A stretch of 64,000 nt of DNA. It comes from Eremophila alpestris peregrina. Its lineage: Eukaryota > Chordata > Aves > Passeriformes > Alaudidae. The stretch covers positions 7,474,898 to 7,538,897 of the forward strand of contig WMCF01000032.1 in assembly GCA_009792885.1 (NCBI GenBank). The letters run 5' to 3'. Made by a program: the position numbers and the translations under genes. Below the pieces are notes generated by a model that worked only from the letters and a program-made list of their open reading frames with translations, was not told the DNA's origin and did not search any database. Positions 50,971 to 63,539 of this stretch are shown here, piece by piece (position 1 is the first letter of the stretch; every line of letters begins with the position of its first letter).

Positions 50971-53598
50971 CCATCCATGACAACTTCTTTGGGGAAAAAA
51001 AAAATCATTTCCCAAAAAGCACGAGTCAGGCTTTGGCAGGTCCCAAATGTCACCCTTCAGGTTCACCCTGAGGCCCTGCAGCTCCTTGGGGTGATCAAGA
51101 CTTCTTAAAAAGTGAAATGAGTCTCAAATCCTGGCTTTCAGCGTGTCTGCTGCCCCACACAGGCAAATGCAAAGGGATCTGGAAAAGCTCAGACAACTCC
51201 TGTGAGCTCCTGTGTCCCTGAAATGCCTTTTGGGCTGTGCCAGGCAGAGGAATGTGCTGAGGGGCCATGGGGCACTATGAGCAACTTGTACCAGCTCAAT
51301 GTACCCAACCTTCTCCTCTCCAGGCCAAAATCTGTCTGAACTTTGCACTGACACCACTAGAAGCCACCACAGTGTTTGCACTCTCTGTTCAGCTCTGTTT
51401 GGCCCAGGCTCCCTCCTGTAATTTGTAGCTGAGCGTTTTAATTTCTGTGCCTCCCTCTCTCTCTCTCATCCATGAGGTGTTGCAGTTTTCCAGTTCTTAA
51501 GATCATGGAAGAGGAATAAACCTGTTATGGCTCAGAAGAATAAATAAAAGGATGCTCAGGCTCCAGCTATAAAAGTGAAAAACCCTTTGAGATTTCGCTG
51601 TTTTGTGTCATGGCTGACCTAAATACCTGAATTTGTGCAGAAGAGCTGTGCTTCCCCAAAATCCCTCCTCCCTTCCCACCTGCCCATGCAGAAGTTCAAA
51701 AAGTTTAGGCTTTATATTCCCATTTACCAGTCAAAGAGCTATTGGATATTGAGCTGCACTAAGTGCCCAAGACTTTGCAGACAAATCACTGCCATCAAAA
51801 TCATTAATGGGACAGAACCTACACTGTGTGTGGACCAATATTTTAACAAAAGAGCATGACATTCTTATTTGTAGAGCTGCTTTACCCGCTGCACATATCA
51901 AAGCTTCAGCACAAAATGAGAATCAGGGGATCTTGTGCAACCTCCTCCTGCAAACCCCAGACGTTCTGAGTGCCAGCAGACAGCTCAGCCCCAGCCCCAC
52001 TCATCATTTCCCCTGAGGGGTCAAGGATGCACTGGTGCCCCTTCCTTCTGCCCATCAGAGGGGACTTTCACCCAAAGAAGCACAAGTTTTGCTTTTCCAG
52101 CTTGCTCCAATCCCAGATGCTGAGAATTGTCCGTAATGATGCCACTGAGGACAGCAGGGATGTGGCTGCTGTGAGATAATTGCTCCCCAGGACTGAGTGT
52201 TCCTAATTCCTCAGAGGTGTGATTTCCCAGCAAAGCACACACACCCCTGAACTCGCCTTCCTGCTGCTCTGAACATTCCTTAACTTGTGGCAAAGGCTGT
52301 TGTGCCTCTCTGAGCTGCAAAGGAGGTTGTAATTGCCTGCCTCAGACTGCTTCATGGTTACAAAAGGAAAGGGAACTGCTTTGATATGGTGTGGTTATTT
52401 CATTGCTCCGATAAAGCAACCTGTGCAACCTTCTCTGTTTGCTCGTTTATTTTATATTAACTCCTGCCTCATTATCTCTCCTGTCAGCAAACACAATCTC
52501 TGTGAAGAGTGCCCAGCTCATGCTTTGCCCTAAGCTGGTTCTGCAGTTCGTGGGTAACCCCTCATTTTCTCCTGTGTTTCCTTCCCAGCCAGGATTTTGC
52601 CTAAACCAGGAATATGGAGCAGCTCTGCATCCCCCAGCTGAGCTCTGGCCCCACTGCAGAGCCCTGCAGGTGATGAGCACACCCCTGAGGCTGATCCCCC
52701 CTCACTCACACATCTCCCACCTGGATCATTTCCATCTGCACAGGGTTGCATGTTTGGGAGTGTGCTGATATCACCACTCTGAGCATTTCTCAGGGAGTTA
52801 CTCACTGCCTGGAGGCTGCCAAGGTGACTTACAAGTGCAAATACTCCTGGGTGCTCCTAAACCTCTCAACAACTTGGGAACAGCATTCCTCAGAGTCAGG
52901 CAGAGGATGCTTTAACTTCTCAAGTAGAACACAGCCCTGGATCATCTTAGCATTAACCCAAATGTTACACTTCCTGGCTAAATTTGAGTGAGTTAACTCT
53001 TATCTTCCTCAGCCTTGGTTTCTCATTTATGGCATGAGGAAGAGCACACTGGGTTGGAAGCTATTTTTAGTAGCCATTTCATCACAGAATAATTGCCCTG
53101 TTTTACAAACCTATAAAAAAACCCCACTTTCCTTTCTCTCTAAACTTCTCCTTTTCCAGGCTGGAAACCTTCCCTGCTAATCCACACTTCATATTTAAGG
53201 GCACCACATGAGTCACAAATTGCACTGGAAATTACACATCAGGATCCTTTAAGCTTACAAGCGACTGCACAAAGGGTGGGTTCATGCTCTGCAGCCCACA
53301 GGGGCTCACTGGGTTATTCCCAGGGGGAAATCAAGCCATATTAGCATCTCTTCCCTCTTCTCCACCTCCACTGAGAAGGAGGATTTTTAACCTCCTGGCC
53401 TCCATGTGGGCCCTGCTGCTGGGGAGCTGCAAACACAGTCCGTGCTTGCCACAGAGCATCATCCCTCTCCTCGTTTTATCCCAGTTATAGACACAGCATT
53501 TTAGGGAAAAAATGGAGGTGCAGGTTTGGAGGAGAAGCTCTTAAAATTACAGCAGATGCAGGATTTCAAAAGGGCTGAGTATTGGCCTAAACTGCTCC

Positions 53599-53602
<4 letters not shown>

Positions 53603-53631
<29 letters not shown>
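53603..53631. repeat. Poly-A run
   Basis: About 29 A residues. No recognisable retroposon body lies directly to the left. Confidence 0.95.
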
Positions 53632-53633
<2 letters not shown>

Positions 53634-54220
53634 AACTACAGAAATCTCTGTAAAATATTCCATAGGACAAGACAGAGAGCAAAAGGATGTCAGGAAGAAC
53701 TCCCAGCAGCAGTGCAAGGGAAGGGAGGCTGTGGCTGGTTTGGCTGCTCAGGGCAATCACTGTTTTATACAAACACCTCCCATCAAGTGCAATCGCTGGG
53801 TGAACACCCACACTCGAGGTGCAGAGCAATATTCACACCTGGTGGGCTGCAAAAATGCACCCACTCAGAGCTGGAGAGGAGCTAAAGAAAGGGATCTGTG
53901 TGTTCCAGGGGGAACACTCTCCTCTGGCTGTGCTCAATGTGTAAGAGGTGTGCTCCCCTGCCCCACTCTTAGACATTCATTTCAGCTAATTTAACCTTTT
54001 AAAGTCTATCTGCATTGAGGATGTTTGGTAAGATAAGGGGAGATTTCAACAGAGTGTGAGAAAAAGTGTTGATTCGATGAAGTGTTGATTTAAAAAGCAG
54101 AGCTTAGAAACAACAACACATGAAAAAAAAAAAGAAGCAAGAGCAGAGGACAAGAGAGGGGAGGAAAATGATGCAAAGGATGTGCAGTAAAAGCTTTAGT
54201 GAAATGATACTGTTGCCAGA

Positions 54221-54247
54221 TTTTTTTTTTTTTTTTTTGTGTGTGTG
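54221..54247. repeat. Poly-T followed by GT tract
   Basis: About 18 T residues are followed by a few GT units. Confidence 0.9.
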
Positions 54248-55206
54248 GAGCTGATTTATGACATGCAGCTGCTTTTCTCCAACAGTGAGTGTCTGGTTAC
54301 CTCTCCTTGAAATTTTAACTGTGTTTAAATGTGCAGCTTATCTACTGTATGTACAGTGTGATAGCTGTGTGTGTGCACAGCCCACAGCAGTCTGGCTTCA
54401 AAGACACAATGATGTTTTTCCCAAAGCCAAGGACACTTGTATTCCAGTTTTCCTACTGTGAGGATAAGTAAATGGCAGAGCACAGTGATTGTGTGCTTCA
54501 ACCACTGGGTTTCATTGTCCCATTCCTGCAGCACTCACTGCTTTTCCTCTGGGCTTGATCCAACTTTCCTCCCACTCAGTGAAAAGGTTTCCCATGAGTT
54601 CAAGGTGAACTGGATCAGCAAAGACAGAGCCAGTTCATAAACTGGGGCCTGACCTGCCTGCACTCACATTTAAAGGGCAGTGAATCCATGGGAAAAGCTC
54701 CCTGCTGACTCCAGAGGATTGTGGAACAGATGCAGACTCAAGCAAATACCAAAACGAGCCACCTGTGACAGCAAACACCCCTGGGTGAGGGGGACAGCAG
54801 ACAGAACCTCTGGCTTTAGCACTCGCTTTGAACACATCCATGACATCCTCCACAGCTCTTGCCAATATCGAGGCAGATGATGCAGGATTGAGCAAGAGCA
54901 GGAGCTGAAGAATCTTAAATTAATATTGGAATTTCAACTCTGTCTGGAGCACACTGTGTGTCTGACACTGTCAGGACCTGAGACCTTGGATAGCCAAGAA
55001 CACACATATCATTTTTTTATGTTTTATTACAGATCTCTTGAGTTCCCTCCTTAAGCAATCTCCAGTAGGCTGCTATTACCAAATGCCTGAGTAAATTCCA
55101 ATAAAGTTGAGTGAAGATCTTCATTTTATCACAAATATTTGCAAGAATTAAACCTGGTTTTTTTCTTCTTTTTTCTTTTTTTTCCTGTGTGCTGTTTTCC
55201 ATTCAG

Positions 55207-55491
55207 CTCACAGGCAGTGATTGTATTGACAGAACTGTTCAACATCAATATGAATGTCAAGGAAGTATTACAGGATTAGTTACAGACTTCCAGACTGAAT
55301 TGGCTTATTGGTTCAAACAGGTGGGAAAGGAAACAAAAAAAATCCCAAAATACAGTGGGTTCCTTGCTCACCTCCAGGAAAATGAGGAAAATGACCCAAA
55401 GGTGCAAAGAAGATTAAATCTGACATTCCGTTTTTATACAGATGCAGATCTTTCTAGTCACCTCTTTAAAAATATTAGCTCTACCCCTTGA
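55207..55491 (+). other. Unidentified exon-like open frame
   Basis: A long T-rich tract and CATTCAG form a textbook 3' splice site at 55206. From there the frame starting LTGSDCIDRTVQHQYECQGS stays open for 94 codons to a TGA. A possible donor (CAG|GTGGGA) after AYWFKQ at 55320 would give a 114-base exon. The residue composition is balanced and protein-like, without simple repeats. I do not recognise the family. It could be an exon of an unknown or antisense transcript, a pseudogene fragment, or chance. An in-frame ATG at 55111 would add a hydrophobic, signal-like start, but that part is encoded by the pyrimidine tract. Confidence 0.25.
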
Positions 55492-58400
55492 TTTCCAGCA
55501 TCACACAGGCTGGTGCTATGATGTCACAGTGTCACCTTCTCCAAATTAGGGATTTCACCCACAGTCTGAGGTGTGCAGGGGATGAGGTGTCCCAGGAATG
55601 TCAGGGAATCACCTCCTGCTCCCACCTGGCCAGGGCCAGAGGCCAGGACAGCAGGGACATTGAAAACAAAACAAAAAAACCCCCACTACTTTAATAAAAT
55701 CTATAAAAATTAAACACTCAGCTGCTCTTAATCCTTTTCACCCAGAGAAGAAAATAAGAGGACAAGTCAAGTGACGTCAAGTCTTTTTGGGTGTATTTCC
55801 AGCTACACCTTTTCTTCCCAGAACATGCAATAAGTCTTTAAACAAGATCCTAAACCCAACTGCCTTGGTACCAGTAACCCCCTGAAAGGAAAAGAAAGAA
55901 AAGAAAGAGCAGATCTATTTTTGATATGACCTTAATAGTTAAATCCTGCCTCTAGGTACATGCACACAGCTCCCAGGGACATTGCAAGACTTCCCCTTCA
56001 TCTTGCAGTGCTGGTTTTGCTAATGATGAATATTCAGTTCTGCAAACTTAATGAAGACATTGTTTCCACTTATCTACAGGTCAGATGGCAATTGCAAAGC
56101 AACTTAGTTGTTAGATGGCCGTGGATTCCCTGCTGATAGGTCTGATTATTTAAGTACAATGTGCATTTTTAATAGATGGCCATATTGAATTATGTGCTCC
56201 TGCCTTATTATTTCATTATTTTTAATGGTTTTCAATTCCTTTTCTTTGTAAGAAAGAAGGAACAATGGCTCATGGCAATGATGGACCTATGTATCACATC
56301 TGCATCTTTAAAATCATTGGGATTTCTTTCTAGAGGCACATCAAACACCAACAGCTTGAAATTGTTGATTTTTATCATGAAAATAAAGAGGAGAAATAAG
56401 ACTGAGGCCTTCTTTTTTTCCTTTCCAAAGACAGAAAGATTTTTTTTCTTCTTTCTGAGCTATTCTGAGAGATCCAGCCAAATCTTCTCACGGCAAGCCT
56501 CGTGCCCAGCTGAATTCCCTCCTGCACAAAGCTCCTTTGTGCCACTTCCACCCAACTCCAGCTCTGAAAACTCATTTTCTCCAACACCACGGGGCAAACA
56601 CATGCACTCCACACACCTGCCACCTCAGAGGGATGGGAAAACTCATCCTGGGCTGCCAAAGAACAGCCGTGGTCCACTCCCAGAGCAGAGCTTCAAGCAG
56701 GCAAAGCCCGTCTGAGCGAGCTGGGAGGGAAGGAGGAAAAGCACAGAGACCCACAAAGCTGCTTTGTGGGAGTTTAAATCTGTGTCTGAGCTGTGACTCC
56801 TTGACCTGCAGTCACACAGACAGCCCCTGGCATGTGGCATTCAGCTTCTCCTCTGGGACACAGAGTGTGGGGATGCTGAGGTTTGAAATGGGACCCAGCG
56901 AGAAAGGTCTGTGCATTGCAGGAGAATTCCCTCACTTCTTCATAAATGTGACTACTACTGTAACGTTGTTCAACTAAAAATAACCAAGCCAGTTCCAGCT
57001 CCAAATGTGATCAGCCCATAAATAGTCGGATAAACTCCTTCCAGGCACATCATGTACTTGATTTCCATTTGCAACACGCACTGAAGCTCTGCTTGTGCAT
57101 AAGTAATGCCCACAAATGGGAGAGGGGAGGTTTTCCTTCCTCACCACACAAACCTCTCTCACCTTACTGTGCTGCTTTCACATACCCTGGGATCTTTTGC
57201 TGTCTGAGCACTGCAAGGTTTTGCAGAGGGCAGATTTTTTTAACGCCGGAATTGCAGATTTCAAAAAAAGCAACATATGCTCACAGACAGAAGCAAGGCT
57301 GTGTGAGGAATTTATGGGGACCTTGCATTTCCAGAACTGCTTAAAAGAAGTTCCTGTGTGTGTTTGAGGGAGAATCCAGAGCTCTTCATTTCTATTTTGC
57401 ACTTCCAAGTCCTAACCCTGGGTTACAAGCTCAGAGCCACTTTGATGGATCACAGTTTGGCTGCCACGATGTTAAGTTAAACAACAGTCTCAATTCCACA
57501 CTATAATTACTGCAAACAATTTCATTGTCTAAGGGGGTGCTTTGCAAGGTTATGCATTACCTAATGCTGCCTCTGTCACTGCTCATCACATGAATATTCC
57601 TGTTACCTGCTGTGTCCGTGTGTGCCTCAAAGAACCGTGGCATTTTTAATGGCATAATTTCCTGGGATGAACTGAAAATCAGCACAGCATGGCCTGCATT
57701 ATTTATGTGCTGAGTCCCACAAATGGCAAGGAAAATACTGCAGATTTCCTGGAAATAAATATATTCATTATCCTGAAGCCTTGTGCACAGTAGGCTTTAT
57801 GTCACTGAAAGGATTTAATTACTACCTGAAAAGCATCTTCATTTTGCTAGATATGTAACGAAAATAGAATGTCTAGACACATTATAATTCAAAGACAAAA
57901 GACTCCTTAACCACCAAAAAAATACCCCACGTTGATAAATGCAGAAACATGCCCTACTGTTGCTTCTAATCAGAAGAAAATTCTTAGCATTTTTACAGCA
58001 TGACATAAATTGCAGAGTGAGCCAATTGGGAATACTAATGACAGAAGCCATAAAATATTTTGTAACATCAATTATGACTAAAGGAAAAGGACTTGCACCA
58101 TAGATCAGCAGAATATTCTGCAGCCGTGCTTCATTTATGACTGTGATTTCTGAACATGATTTGGGAGTTGATTTGCCAAGAAGAATGTTCAGGAATATGT
58201 AATTGGCAGCTCTGCAGCCGTGGTGCTTCTGCAGTTCAGCTGTGGCTGCAGAATTACCTGTGATGGGAGGGCTGTGGGACCTGACAGATCACCAGACTCC
58301 AGCTGAGTTGTCCAGGTCATCCTGGATTCAACAATAAATGGTCTGATTTTGGTTAGAGCCTTAAAATGGTTGTGTTATGTTCAATCCTAAACTAAAAAGT

Positions 58401-61400
58401 GATCTGAGAACTAAAAAAAAACAGATTTGTTTTCACGTGTTCCTTGTTGTTATACCCAGACTAAATCCCTGACCAAGCTCCACAGTCAGATTCCAAGGAA
58501 AATGCCAATTTCTGCTTTTTGACGTGCTGGGCTTATCACAGGAGGCCACTATTTTGTGCTTTACACTCTGTCACATCATTCAAAACATCCCTGTAACTTC
58601 ACCAGCTTGTTTTTAAAAAACCTGCTTATAAGGATCCTCCCATCCTGATGGAATTGCCATTTTAAAAGCAGAGAAATAAATTGAAATGGGGGCTGTGACA
58701 AGGAGAAAAAGTTACACAGCAAAAAGCAAAGGCCAGGCTCATGTCTTCTTCCCTTCTTCTTCTCTTTGATGCAAAAATTATTTCCTTGCCCCAAAATAAA
58801 TGAACCAGTAGATTCTGCACCAACAAATTAAAAAGTCCTCCTCCTGGTGCAGAATAAATTTCCAGTAGTTATACACCACAGGAAAATAGCTTCCCACCCA
58901 GCTACCCACTTGCATTCCTCACACAGCCTTGCTGCAGCTCTGCGTTAAAGACAGACAATATTTTTGGTCACCAGGTGGTTAAATTAAATCTTTCCTCAAC
59001 ACAGAGGAGTTAGCCACGTTCAGCCTACAGTGTTCCAGCCAAATAATGCTTTGCTAATGATGTCTGCAGTTAGATGACAAATCAGGCTATTTAAATTGCC
59101 TCAGCACATCCATCCTTTACAGGCAGGGTATCCAGGTAACCATCCTAGCACAGCTTCAAGGTGGGAGGGAGAAAGCAAGAGCTAATTTCTTCAGCTAGGT
59201 GGAAAATTAATCCTGAGGAGATCTGTCTGGCTTGTTATGGTCAATTTAAAGGAGAAAAGATTTAAAAATTATTGTTTAAGGAGTATTTCTAAGGTATGTG
59301 GTTAGGCAAGAAAGGACAAAATTACTGTGGTTCAAAAATACAGTAATGGCTGGTTTTGTTTCTGAAAACAATTAAAAATATTTAAAGGCCCTCGACAGGA
59401 AGGTTTTTTTGTACTTTAATACATGTCAGCATCAACATGCTTCAAATGCCAGGGAAAAAAAACAGGGAGGAATGTCAGATGCTGCAACCAAACACCTTTT
59501 TGTAAGTGTAATGCTAAATAAAATAGAAAATATTTTATTTTCCCTGAAGCAAGCTTTCCATACCAGCAATATTTTCCATACCTGGTTAAGGAAATGCTAT
59601 TTCTGTGTCAGATGCACTGAGATCACATTGAGCAATGCCTTCTGATGTCCTTGAGCACCTTTGAGAAGGTTCAGCTCATCAGCTTTGGGGGGATGTGAGG
59701 GATTTGGCAACTTTTCTGTGCCCTGGCCTGGGCTGAGGCTTGTTCAGGGTCTCAGCAAAGCCTCCTCTGCCAAGCAGCCACGTGGAGAGGCAGAGGGTGG
59801 GACAGGCTCCCAGCCTCCACTGTGGTCTCCAGTTTGGGATATCTCTGCACATCCTTAAATATTTTAGGTAGGGGAAGGGAATTCCTCCAGCTGATTCACA
59901 CACAGAGATGATGAGATGAGAAACCAGATTTTATTTCCTCTGCAGGCCAAGAGGGCCACAGCATTTGATCCCACACACAAGAAAGGGGTGGGACAGGGAA
60001 GGGACCCTGAGGCTGCCCCACCCCTGGGGGGCTCAGACATGGATTCTGCCAGCTGCCAAAGGAACCACTCACACCCTGGTGCTGCTCCTCTCGTGATGTA
60101 TTTTTTAATTATTCCCTAAATCTATTAAACAGGAAAATACAAACAACTTCTGATTTCCCTTTCCTTGAAAACTATTTTGGAAAATATGACTCATTTACTT
60201 CTCTCCTAAACAGGAGAAGTAATATTTTCCAGCACTCCCTGAGGATGCATTTAGCTAGAAGCCAAGCCAGATGTAGAAACGTCTGCAGAGGTTTTCATTC
60301 CTTTCATTAAAAAAGAGAGAGAGAAAAAAAAAGGAAAACTGTAAAAGAAGAGTCAAGGTATTACTGGGTTTTAAAGCACTGTTGGTCTTTTGATTACCCT
60401 TAAAATCAGATCACAAAGAAAACACAGCATATGACCAGCTAGAGAAGGTCACATTGCAAAAGAATGCAGGTGGTCTCATTTTTAGCAGTGAATGCGATGG
60501 AAGCACAAATCTTCCAGCCACCAAACAGCCTCTCCTGGCTTGGCAATTGCCAGGTATAATATCTGATGAACTCTGATGTCTCACTGCTCAAGGATAAAAT
60601 CCCAGCAGGAAGAGCTGTAGGAACAGCTACACAGTCAGAGGGGGAAAATCTTGTATTATTCCAGCAACCACTTATCTTATTCACCAGAATTAAAACTTCT
60701 TCACAGACAAAAGTGGGGATTTTTTTTTTTCATCCCACAAAGCAATTTTAGATTTCTATAGAATCATTCAAAAGCAATTAAAATCCTGCTCCTGTTGATG
60801 GATTTGTATTCCTTGCTCACAGTGATGTCAGGCTTTGAAATTCAGGGCTGCTGAGTGTAATTCTTTGGGGCTTTGGAGCCACTGCTGAGTGCCAGAAAAT
60901 ACATTCCTTAAGTTCACAGATATTAAAGAGCTTTGGCAACACCAAAATTGTTTCAATGCATGTAGCTTTCAAATCTAGAAGATATTGCAATAAAGAATTG
61001 GTGCAATATCAGGTAATTCAGTAAATTTTTAGGAGAAGGGTAAGATGAGAGAATCCAATAACATAATAAGAGTACAATTAGCTAAGAGGGACCAGGGAGC
61101 TTTTCCAAACTGTCCTACTACAAGAGTGACAGGTTTGCATTGACAGGGAAACTAAAGAAAAAAAAAGAATCCTTCAAAAACGAGCAAGTGAACAACACAA
61201 ACTCATCTACATAAAAATTATTCAAAGTCCTCATCCATTTAAAGGTCTGTGCTATTTAAACCAGATAGTGAGCCTCCAACAGCAGTGTTTGCTTTGGCAT
61301 CACTTTGTGCACCAAAGGAAACTGTTGTTAAAAATGTAATTCAGATGTCAGCACCATTCCCAACTGCAGAGACACAAAATGGCAGGATTAATTCTGCTGG

Positions 61401-63220
61401 GCCTGGAGCTTTGGATGAGCTCTGATTTACAACCCTCAGTAAAAGGAATAATGGGGGCCTGGGCACCTGCTGCAGTCCAGGTACCATTTTCTGAGCCCTG
61501 AGAAGGTCTCTGCCCTGCCAAAGGATGCAGCACAGAACAGCAGAAGTGTAGGGTCAGCATTCTGGGACACAGAGCCTTGCCAGAACATCAGCACAGCACT
61601 GAGCAGTGATTATGGCTCTTGGCTTATCAGCACCACTGGTGTCCTCCTGAGGCTGGCATCTCCCCAAGAATCTGGTGTTTGTGGGCAAACAGGACAATTT
61701 CTGTCCTCAGGCCACATTCAGACTACAGAATCACTGCATTGTTGCTCCTTGAAAGGCAAATGCAGGCAAAATTAGTGAAATAAAGCTGTGATCATGCTGC
61801 TGCCTGACATGGGAGATTGTCAGTGGTCACTGGGCAGAACTGGCACAGGATAGGAGATCAAAATAAAGTCTTCAAGGACACCAGCAAAGCCCAGTTGAAG
61901 AACTGTCCCCTGTGCTGCTGTTCTGGCCCTTCAGCACAGTTTGGGGTTGGAGAGCTGTGGGGAGGGAGAGGATCATGATGGAGTGAAAAAGGAGAGGCAG
62001 GACTGGTTTCCTGTCCTCATTTTGGGCTCATGCAGCATGACCATTCCAGCAGGAGGGATGGGACATGTGGAACCTGTGTTATATCAGGGACAGATCCTTT
62101 ATCCTTCACAGCATCACACCCTACACAGCAGGGAACAAGGGGAGCCTGAAAGACAACAACCAATTCTTTAATTTTTTTTTTCCATTTTCCTCTTCCTCTA
62201 AACTCCGAGTAATAGATACAAATAGCTGCTCTCCTGCAAAACTTGTTTGAACTGTGGCTGCCAGGAAATGAAGGCAGCTGATGGGGGCCTGTAAAAGGCT
62301 GTTCATTAAGTCCTGCCTTCTTTATGAGCTTCTTCAGTCCCAAAGCCAGATGGGTGTGGGAATGCAGCAGAACAGGGGACTCCAGTGTTCAAAGAAATGA
62401 CAGGATCCAGCCCTGAGAGGAATTCCTTCCCCATCCCTTCAGATTATGGGGTTAATTAATAACAGCTAATTAATGATGTGTCAATCATCATGCAGTGCAT
62501 GCCTGTGTGAGGAAAGCTGCCCCTCAGGGTGATGAGCATTAAGGCCCTCCCTGGAGAAAGTCCTTGTGACAATTTCTGAAGCCTCGGAGAGGATGTTTTA
62601 ATCCCTTTATCTCAGGATTCACTCCTCACAGGAAACCACCTAGCAGAGGGAGTTAAAAACATAATTGCAACGCTGTTGCCTTCAAGGTGAGTCTCTGGAG
62701 GACACAGGATGGTGGCAGGTCCCCAGTGGGGAGCTGGGGCTGAAAGCAGCTCAGAAACTGCCTTGTCCTCAGTGATGGAGCAGCAGGAGCCCATGGGGGC
62801 ATCACCTCTGCTGTGAAACACCCCCGTGCCCATGCCAGACACCCCCTGTGCCTGCTCTGCCCAGGGTAACTTCAGCAGGGACAGGCATTTGGACAGGAGC
62901 ACCGAGGAGCTCTGCTGCTGCTGCTCCCCTCTGCCAGCTGAGCGTGCCAGGCTCCTGGCTGCCAGGACAGCCAGCCCATCTGCTCGCGTGGCACAACGCC
63001 CGCTCACAACTCGTCAGACAATTTCACGGGTGCCAAAAGAACCTGGGCTTGAATAAGGTGGCCTGGATACGCTGCAAAATCCATCTCCTCTCACTGAGTG
63101 CTCACAGAGCAGGGCCTGGCTGTGCTCACAGCACCCGGGGCTCGCTCTGGCGCTGCCCCTCCACGCTGCAGCTGATGAGGGAAGGCTGAGCTGGGACAGA
63201 GACTGGGCAGAGCCAGAGAA

Positions 63221-63535
63221 CAAAGGAGATATTTATTGAAAGGCCCTGGGATACACCTTGGGCAGCACAAGAGCCTGACCAGGGGGACTCCCAATGGTCA
63301 CAAGATGGCCCCGGTCACGAGGCCTCACACTTTAATAAGTTTGGGTCCATTTGCATATTGGGGTTTAATTGTCCAGTTACAACTTCAGGCTGTGAAGTCT
63401 CATCCTTCTTGTTTCTCCCTTCAATCCATGGTTGGTTGTTGGGATTTGTGTTGCTCTCCCCTGACTCTGTTATAATGCTTTATTCCTGTTCCCTCCATGT
63501 TTTTCCCGTATTAGTTTACCCTGGTCCACCCTCCA
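63221..63535 (-). mobile_element. LTR-like sequence, probable avian endogenous retrovirus, minus orientation
   Basis: Read on the minus strand this has a U3/R-like order: a TATA-like TTATTAAAG near 63335, then a GC-rich stretch including GGCCATCTTGTGACCATTGG, then AATAAA at 63232-63237 about 100 bases on. No retroviral coding sequence is present here. Boundaries are uncertain, and it may be one composite element with the plus-oriented segment to its right. Confidence 0.4.
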
Positions 63536-63539
63536 AGTT

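Larger units (their letters stand above)
43446..63220 (-). other. FAM20C upstream intron (partial) with no recognised coding exon
   Basis: The preceding FAM20C exon should end GKAMFKPM plus a split Lys codon. I looked for its reverse complement through to the window edge and did not find it, so this is the 3' part of a long intron. It contains simple repeats (48866-48995, 50938-50970, 53603-53631, 54221-54247), AT-rich blocks near 46170-46260 and 56000-56250, and one unidentified exon-like frame at 55207-55491 on the opposite strand. Confidence 0.65.

Noticed and set aside
50728..51108. Frames with poly-Glu, poly-Arg, poly-Leu or poly-Phe
   Set aside because: Direct product of the TTC/GAA microsatellite at 50938-50970.
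56176..56715. 179-codon plus-strand open frame
   Set aside because: The middle is encoded by T-rich runs (poly-Phe) and the rest overlaps other frames. No family resemblance.
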